NCBI GenBank assembly: GCA_937951895.1 | Contig: CALFER010000009.1 | Location: 57,207-121,206, forward strand | Direction: 5' to 3' | Source: an uncultured bacterium | GTDB lineage: Bacteria; CSSED10-310; CALFER01 | DNA length: 64,000 nt | Shown here: positions 58,977 through 64,000 of the stretch, piece after piece | Position numbering within the stretch: the first letter of the stretch is position 1 | Layout: every line of letters begins with the position of its first letter | Notes under the pieces: generated by a model | What the model was told of the DNA's origin: nothing | Database searches by the model: none | Seen by the model: only the letters and a program-made list of their open reading frames with translations | Program-made: the position numbers and the translations under genes

Positions 58977-60440
58977 TCAATCCATCACGGGAAGGCCACC
59001 CGTCTGAGCGATGAACTGCCGGTAGCAGCTGTTTTCTCCTCCGAGATAGAGATTTCCATGACGAGTGAACTCTACGGATGGGCATCCCCCGCTGCAGTAT
59101 GCATTCCATTCGCAATCACGGCATCCCGGCAGCGTGTTCATCGGCACATTTCTGCGTGCCCGCATTTCGACCAGCATCGGGTGTTCACGCCAGATCTGTT
59201 TCAGAGGAGTCTGTCCGATCACTCCCAGAGATGCCGACGCAAGCATGTTGCATGGAACGATGGTCCCGTCGTGATGAACGGCCAGTTTATAGAACATACA
59301 TCCACAGGATGACAGATATCCCATTCGCCAGTTCGTCGCCTGGACCCCTGTCTTCCGGGCCTCTTCCATCTCATGGAACATCCGCCACAATGCCAGGGAT
59401 CCGGCCGACGCTGAAATCCGCCCCGGATAACGCCGATCCAGCATGACCAGTCTCTTCATCGCTATCGAACGCTGTTCAGGACTCAGTGAAACCCGATCTT
59501 CATGCCTGCAGCCCATCCCGATCGGAACGGCATCGTTGGTACTGAATCCCGACAGGCCGATCTCGTCGAGAAGCAATGCGGCGATCCGTTCCAGATCATC
59601 GACATTGTTTTGATTGACGGTCACACGCACTGTGACCGGGAGACCCGCTTCCTTCAGCAGACGAAGCCCGCGCATTGCTTTGACGAAGCTTCCGCGGCCT
59701 CGCGAAAGATCATGTATTGCCGGGCATGAACCATCGATCGAAACCTGAATGGAACTCAGGCGAGTGCGTCGATTTCCACCAAAAAAGTGCGCGATTGTTT
59801 GTTCGGAGATCATGGTTCCGTTCGACAGGATCCGATATCGCATGCGTGCTTCGATCAGCGCATCGATCAGTTCCCACATATCCTCCCGAATCAGGACCTC
59901 TCCTCCACTGAGCGTGACATTTCTGACAGCCAGCGATTTCAGCTCCGAAAAAAAACGGATCCAGGTTTCGCCCGGCAAGTCACGACGTCCGGTCATTTCG
60001 TCCGCATAGAAGCAGTATTCACATTTCAGGTTGCACGTTCCGGTCAGCGATAGATCCATATCCCGGGGAGACTCATCGATCGACGACACGAGTTCCGGGA
60101 CGATCGGAGTGTTTCTGGGTATCGGGGCGATTTCAACAAAACCATCTCGGAGCATCTCATCAGCGAACGCCCAGGTATCCTGTTTGACCTCTTCGGATAC
60201 CGGTATCTCGTAGAACCGGGCCAGAATTTCAGCAAGATCGCCGATCCTCCTGCAGCCATCCATGGATTGCCAGAGCAGATAGCCGCTCTCGTTGATCGTC
60301 TTTTCACTCGATCTGTCGGGATCGAACAGGATGGCATTCGTCCCTTCACGACAGCATGATACCTGCGAGCGTCTCGCCCAGTACCCTTCTGTACGATCAC
60401 CATCAGATCCGTCGAAACAGGGCTGCATGAAATCAGGCAT
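58977..60440 (-). CDS. PqqD-radical SAM/SPASM fusion maturase E of cassette 2
   Basis: 487 residues. An N-terminal PqqD domain (about 25-105) has SQVSCCREGTNAILFDPDRS, TINESGYLLWQSMDG and DEMLRDGFVEIA. It is joined to a radical SAM domain with Cys136, 140 and 143 in TCNLKCEYCFY and TLSGGEVLIREDM. The SPASM domain has SSCGCMFYKL, VPCNML and CRDCEWNAYCSGGCPS. Cassette 1 keeps the two parts as overlapping genes. AGGAAGGGACGGACC precedes the ATG, which overlaps the nucleotidyltransferase stop. The fusion identifies which PqqD partners which enzyme. Confidence 0.9.
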   Translation of the reverse strand: MPDFMQPCFDGSDGDRTEGYWARRSQVSCCREGTNAILFDPDRSSEKTINESGYLLWQSMDGCRRIGDLAEILARFYEIPVSEEVKQDTWAFADEMLRDGFVEIAPIPRNTPIVPELVSSIDESPRDMDLSLTGTCNLKCEYCFYADEMTGRRDLPGETWIRFFSELKSLAVRNVTLSGGEVLIREDMWELIDALIEARMRYRILSNGTMISEQTIAHFFGGNRRTRLSSIQVSIDGSCPAIHDLSRGRGSFVKAMRGLRLLKEAGLPVTVRVTVNQNNVDDLERIAALLLDEIGLSGFSTNDAVPIGMGCRHEDRVSLSPEQRSIAMKRLVMLDRRYPGRISASAGSLALWRMFHEMEEARKTGVQATNWRMGYLSSCGCMFYKLAVHHDGTIVPCNMLASASLGVIGQTPLKQIWREHPMLVEMRARRNVPMNTLPGCRDCEWNAYCSGGCPSVEFTRHGNLYLGGENSCYRQFIAQTGGLPVMD

Positions 60441-61515
60441 CGGTCCGTCCCTTCCTGTGAATCCGTCCGATCATGACTCGGTCCATCACCTGCTTGAACA
60501 CATACCATGCCGCAAAACAAGCGACACGACGATATCGATCATGAAGGATCATAGACCGGATCTGATCGAGGAACCGCACATCGTGTGTTGACGGGATCGC
60601 AGGATTTCTGAAACGATCTCCAATCCGCCTGATTTTCCATCGCTGGACCCCGGAGAGTCGGAGCGGATTGGAGATGCCGAACCAAAAATCAAGTTGCATG
60701 AACAATGTGTAAAGAATGGTCAGACACCCCCACTCTCGGGCATGACGCACGACGCGATCGATGTCCGGCTGAAAAGCTCGGATGAGACGGCAGGCATCGA
60801 CAAGATGATGCGGTTCATATTCGAGATGGAAGAAGGAGTGGGTCGCAATGTAGACGAGTTGGAATTCCGGAGAGAGCATCCGTATAACGTCTGAACGATA
60901 ATGCGGATGGGTGGTACTGGTCTCCCACAGTGCTCGTGTATCGACATGGAAAGAGAACCGAGGGTGCAATTCAGTATGAATTTCCAGATTGAACTGCATG
61001 GACGCGTTCAATGGAATTGTCGTTTCATGACTGTGCGCCGCACTGAATCTCCTTGAGGGATCCGGTGGCTTAAGCTGGCCGATCGAACTCATCAAATCGA
61101 ACAAAGCGGTCGTATCTCTGCGGTGGACCAGCACATCGATATCCTGCGACAATCTGGAGTATGCAGGATCATAGAGTGTTCCTCCGCAGGCCGCGCCTTT
61201 CAACAGGATTGCGGGTATGCGATTGTGCTCGAGAAGCCCGACGATTCTCTCGACCCAGTTCTGCTGAATAGTCTGCATGGTCAGCAATTCCATGAACTTC
61301 TTCTGTAAAACGGCACGGGCGTCATCCGCTACATGCCCGAACAGACGATTGCTTTTCAGGTTTTCATAGATCGGGATGATCAGGCGATTCCAGTATCGAG
61401 TATCCGGCCTTGTCAGAATCGCCAGCGCCTGGCGCCAGACACCAGGCAATGCCTCGGCAGGATATCCGGAAGCGAGCATGAGCAGACTTCTGATCTCTTC
61501 AAGATGCGTGCTCAT
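60433..61515 (-). CDS. Nucleotidyltransferase family protein (NTP_transf_5-like) of cassette 2
   Basis: 360 residues, paralogue of 54897-55916. LLKGAACGGTLYDPAYSRLS is followed by QDIDVLVHRRD with the DxD metal-binding pair. LEIHTELHPRFSF and HSFFHLEYEPHHLVDACRLI match the family C-terminal part. It begins at the ATG at 61515, four bases after the CapD stop; a longer reading overlaps CapD. It heads cassette 2 genes proper. Reaction unknown. Confidence 0.83.
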   Translation of the reverse strand: MSTHLEEIRSLLMLASGYPAEALPGVWRQALAILTRPDTRYWNRLIIPIYENLKSNRLFGHVADDARAVLQKKFMELLTMQTIQQNWVERIVGLLEHNRIPAILLKGAACGGTLYDPAYSRLSQDIDVLVHRRDTTALFDLMSSIGQLKPPDPSRRFSAAHSHETTIPLNASMQFNLEIHTELHPRFSFHVDTRALWETSTTHPHYRSDVIRMLSPEFQLVYIATHSFFHLEYEPHHLVDACRLIRAFQPDIDRVVRHAREWGCLTILYTLFMQLDFWFGISNPLRLSGVQRWKIRRIGDRFRNPAIPSTHDVRFLDQIRSMILHDRYRRVACFAAWYVFKQVMDRVMIGRIHRKGRTDA

Positions 61516-61519
61516 GAAA

Positions 61520-63832
61520 CTACTTCGTAATACTGGCCTCCGGGAGAATGTCGTTGATGTAGTTCCGCAGTATGGATTCATCTCCATTCCCGGACAGCAC
61601 GATCAACCGATCCAGTATCGAATCGACGACTTCCGGAGCATACGCTTTGATCTTTCCGATGAATATCTTCGGATGCACGGTTTTTGAAACCTGATCATCG
61701 GTTGTGTTCAATTCTTCAAACAGCTTCTCGCCGGGTCGCAATCCGGAATACTCGATCCGGATATCGACATTCGGTTTCATCCCGCTCAGACGGATCATGG
61801 ATTCCGCCAGATCGACGATCTTGATCGGCGCGCCCATATCCAGGATGAAGATTTCGCCGCCTGCTCCGATTGCGCCTGCCTGAAGGACGAGTTGGGATGC
61901 TTCCGGGATAGTCATGAAGTACCGGGTCATGTCCGGATGCGTTACGGTGACAGGCCCTCCCCTGGCAATCTGCTCTTTGAACAACGGGATGACCGAGCCG
62001 GTGGATCCGAGAACATTACCGAAGCGAACCGCCAGAAACTTCGTATTGAATCTGGAATTCATCGACTGGACCAGCAGTTCGGCCAGGCGTTTCGAGGCTC
62101 CCATGATGGATGTGGGATTGACGGCTTTATCGGTCGAGATCAGAACAAAAACCTCGGCGTTCCGTTTGCCGGCGAGGTGAGCGAGTTTCCAACTGGCGAG
62201 TGAGTTGTTTTTAATGGCTTCGGCCGGGTTGAATTCCATCAGAGGGACATGTTTGTGGGCGGCGGCGTGGAGTATGATCTGTGGTTGGTATCGGGCGAAG
62301 ATGCTGTCCATCCGGTCTTCATCCGCGATATCGGCGATGAGGGCGATACAGCGTTCAGGCTCAACGATCTGGTTCATTTCCTTCTGGATCAGATACAAGG
62401 CATACTCTGATCGCTCGACCATCAGGATAGTCTCAGGGTGAAAGGTGAACACCTGACGCACCAACTCGCTTCCGATCGAGCCGCCGGCGCCGGTGACCAT
62501 GACACGTTTCCCGGTAATAAAATCCGACATCGTATCGACTTCCAGTTCGATACGTTCTCGCCCCAGTAAATCCTCAATTTCAACATCCCGGATTCGAGAT
62601 ACTTCCACCTTGCCGCCGATCAGCTCAAACAGGCCGGGGATGATTCGAGCTTTAATCGGAATTGTGTCGCACAATTGCACAATCCGTGTAATCTCGGTGC
62701 GACTCGCCGTCGCGATCGTGATGATGACATAATCGATCTTATGCCGGGCAACGAGTTCGGGAAGATCCGGAGTGCTTCCGATCACGCGGATGCCGTGGAT
62801 CACGGTTCCGATCTTCGCGGGGTCATCGTCGATGAAACCGCGCAATGCGATGTCGAGCCCCCCTCTGTTGAGGATTTCTTTTGCCGCCAGGAGTCCGGCC
62901 TGACCGGCGCCGATCAGGAACACGTTCTTCGGTTTCGGATTTGCATGAGCCTGAGTCTTGGTGTCCTTGAACTGCTGGACATAACTGGCTTTCAGCTTCT
63001 TTTTCTGGAATTTCTCATAGACGACCCGTCGTATGATTCGGAGGCACATGACTCCGCCGAATCCCAGAATCGTATCCACGATTGCGATCGATATCGGAAC
63101 CCGGAGGATCTGAAATCGGACGGGAAACGCGAGTCGAACGAAGAGGAGCATGGCGAGAGACACCATCGCGGCCAATACGAAGGCTTTGACTTCGCGCAGC
63201 CCGATAAAACGCCAGATGTACGAATAGACACCGGTGACCATGAGCGCAAAAAACTGGATCAGATAGACGAAGGGGAATTGCCCGATCACGGTTTGAATCT
63301 GTGTATCGCTGAGACTGAAATCGAAACGCAGCAGATATGCAAACCAAAATGCCAGAATCAATACGACTGCATCCAGAGTAAACTGGAAGAGTTTGGAAAG
63401 ATTTCGAATCCAGAATTGTCCGAGATACTTTCTGAGTCTTGGGATGAATGTGTCCGATCCGGAGAGCAACCGCAACAGCTGGTCGTGCAGATCCTGAGAA
63501 AGCAACGGTTTCTCGAGATACAACGACACCCCGACCTCGGAAGCTCTGGCACGAATCTCAGGGCTGTCGGCGTTCGTGATCAGCACCGTTCCGACCTTCG
63601 GATTCTGCTGCCGGATTTGTTTGAGAAACGCCAGCCCCTCGTCGACCTGTGACGACCGAAAGGCAATATCGATCAATACAAGATCAAAGTTTTGAGAATT
63701 GAACAACGCGCTCGCGTCCTTCAGTGTGGATGCGGTTATGACGTGAATGGACGGATCGTTCAAAAACTTCTGATAAGCACTCAGATTGACTTTGTTGTCA
63801 TCGGCAACGAGGACGCGATACACGGTCTTCAT
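61520..63832 (-). CDS. Receiver-domain fusion of a WbpM/CapD-type nucleotide-sugar dehydratase/epimerase
   Basis: 770 residues. Residues 1-120 form a response-regulator receiver: acidic pair D11/D12, phosphoacceptor D55 (LVLIDIAF), T86 and K108-P109. Four transmembrane helices follow (about 150-285). Next is a Rossmann CoA-binding-like domain (VFLIGAGQAGLLAAKEIL), then an extended SDR domain with VTGAGGSIGSELVRQ, HAAAHKHVPLME and ISTDKAVNPTSIMGASKRLAE. The latter matches UDP-GlcNAc 4,6-dehydratases such as WbpM. Without the receiver its length is normal. Phospho-control of sugar synthesis is inferred. Confidence 0.92.
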   Translation of the reverse strand: MKTVYRVLVADDNKVNLSAYQKFLNDPSIHVITASTLKDASALFNSQNFDLVLIDIAFRSSQVDEGLAFLKQIRQQNPKVGTVLITNADSPEIRARASEVGVSLYLEKPLLSQDLHDQLLRLLSGSDTFIPRLRKYLGQFWIRNLSKLFQFTLDAVVLILAFWFAYLLRFDFSLSDTQIQTVIGQFPFVYLIQFFALMVTGVYSYIWRFIGLREVKAFVLAAMVSLAMLLFVRLAFPVRFQILRVPISIAIVDTILGFGGVMCLRIIRRVVYEKFQKKKLKASYVQQFKDTKTQAHANPKPKNVFLIGAGQAGLLAAKEILNRGGLDIALRGFIDDDPAKIGTVIHGIRVIGSTPDLPELVARHKIDYVIITIATASRTEITRIVQLCDTIPIKARIIPGLFELIGGKVEVSRIRDVEIEDLLGRERIELEVDTMSDFITGKRVMVTGAGGSIGSELVRQVFTFHPETILMVERSEYALYLIQKEMNQIVEPERCIALIADIADEDRMDSIFARYQPQIILHAAAHKHVPLMEFNPAEAIKNNSLASWKLAHLAGKRNAEVFVLISTDKAVNPTSIMGASKRLAELLVQSMNSRFNTKFLAVRFGNVLGSTGSVIPLFKEQIARGGPVTVTHPDMTRYFMTIPEASQLVLQAGAIGAGGEIFILDMGAPIKIVDLAESMIRLSGMKPNVDIRIEYSGLRPGEKLFEELNTTDDQVSKTVHPKIFIGKIKAYAPEVVDSILDRLIVLSGNGDESILRNYINDILPEASITK

Positions 63833-63902
63833 GTGTCAGGAGCTCTCTTGTCTGTAGCCCGAAACGGATTCCCTGCAATCCACGGAGAAACTCACCGAAA
63901 TG

Positions 63903-63931
63903 ATTATACGTTCACTGAGGTGAATTCACAA
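63903..63931 (-). promoter_or_regulatory. Promoter and possible operator of the CapD-cassette 2 operon
   Basis: TTGTGA (63931-63926) and TATAAT (63908-63903) on the minus strand with a 17-base spacer; the -10 is perfect. The spacer holds the inverted repeat TTCAC-TGAG-GTGAA (63911-63924), overlapping a second palindrome GTGAATTCAC (63920-63929). A repressor binding there would occlude the promoter. Confidence 0.65.
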
Positions 63932-63957
63932 CATCTTCACGATCCGAGGATTTTGAG

Positions 63958-64000
63958 ATGTACCCCTTTTTCATGAAAATCAGGCGCAGACTCCAGACGA
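63958..64000 (+). CDS. Possible start of a divergent gene, truncated by the window edge
   Basis: An ATG at 63958, eight bases after GAGG, opens MYPFFMKIRRRLQT to the edge. Fourteen codons are too few to assign a family. A second ATG at 63973 would give a basic MKIRRRLQ start. Called only because the ribosome site spacing is good and the position is divergent from capD. Confidence 0.3.
   Translation, partial: MYPFFMKIRRRLQT

Noticed and set aside
62675..63652. 325-codon plus-strand frame opposite capD
   Set aside because: Antisense to conserved domains; His/Asp/Glu-rich composition is typical of a shadow frame.

Overview
The window looks like part of the chromosome of a Gram-negative, probably uncultivated bacterium. 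Evidence for an outer membrane includes LpxH, a complete Tol-Pal locus (tolQ, tolR, a TonB/TolA-like gene, tolB, pal, cpoB), an OMPP1/FadL porin and polysaccharide genes. A SpoVG-family gene, an Elp3-like radical SAM protein and a MetH lacking the reactivation domain are unlike a typical enterobacterium and suggest a deep-branching lineage. I cannot name the phylum. Genes are densely packed, many overlap by 4 bp, and GTG or TTG starts are common.

Layout. 1-7240: start of a glycosyltransferase, gpsA-spoVG-pmbA, a tandem pair of unassigned ATP-grasp-like enzymes, an Elp3-like radical SAM gene and a tRNA-Leu. 7246-13587 (minus): secG; gap-tpiA; the lpxH-comF-metH operon. 13757-21759: an unusual iron-type alcohol dehydrogenase, a secreted subtilase with FG-GAP-like repeats, a large TPR membrane protein and an EamA transporter. 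21773-24888 (minus): rplU-rpmA-obg-nadD-surE. 25072-33220 (plus): rsfS with an apparent ATT start, a sigma-54 activator, a pilin-like gene, ruvX-mltG and the tol-pal locus. 33236-43836: a sigma-70-family factor behind an excellent sigma-54 promoter match, a sugar nucleotidyltransferase with glmS, an acyl-CoA ligase/FadL pair, and small enzymes and transporters. 43899-48329: a PHP phosphoesterase, an O-antigen polymerase/ligase with TPRs and a nucleotide-sugar dehydrogenase.

48427-61515 holds the most interesting system: two convergent, apparently complete peptide-modification (RiPP) cassettes. Each has a small Cys-rich precursor, two radical SAM/SPASM enzymes, PqqD-type recognition domains, a minimal HPr-kinase-like protein and a nucleotidyltransferase of the kind seen in some lasso-peptide clusters. 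The plus-strand cassette also has a soluble S26-type protease and an ABC exporter, which the minus-strand cassette may share. Both precursors have a YExP-D-x-G leader followed by CxxG or CxxxG units about every ten residues, four in one and six in the other. The minus-strand cassette carries fusions (PqqD-radical SAM, and tandem PqqD) of parts that are separate on the plus strand. The content recalls what TIGRFAM/NCBI call the SynChlorMet (Scm) cassette; that link is from memory.

The cassettes sit inside a polysaccharide region. The second one follows a WbpM/CapD-type dehydratase that carries an N-terminal response-regulator receiver domain. Working model: leaders bind the PqqD domains, the two SPASM enzymes modify the CxxG cores, the kinase and nucleotidyltransferase add further groups, the S26 protease removes the leader and the ABC protein exports the product. 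This model is inference from gene content and motifs.
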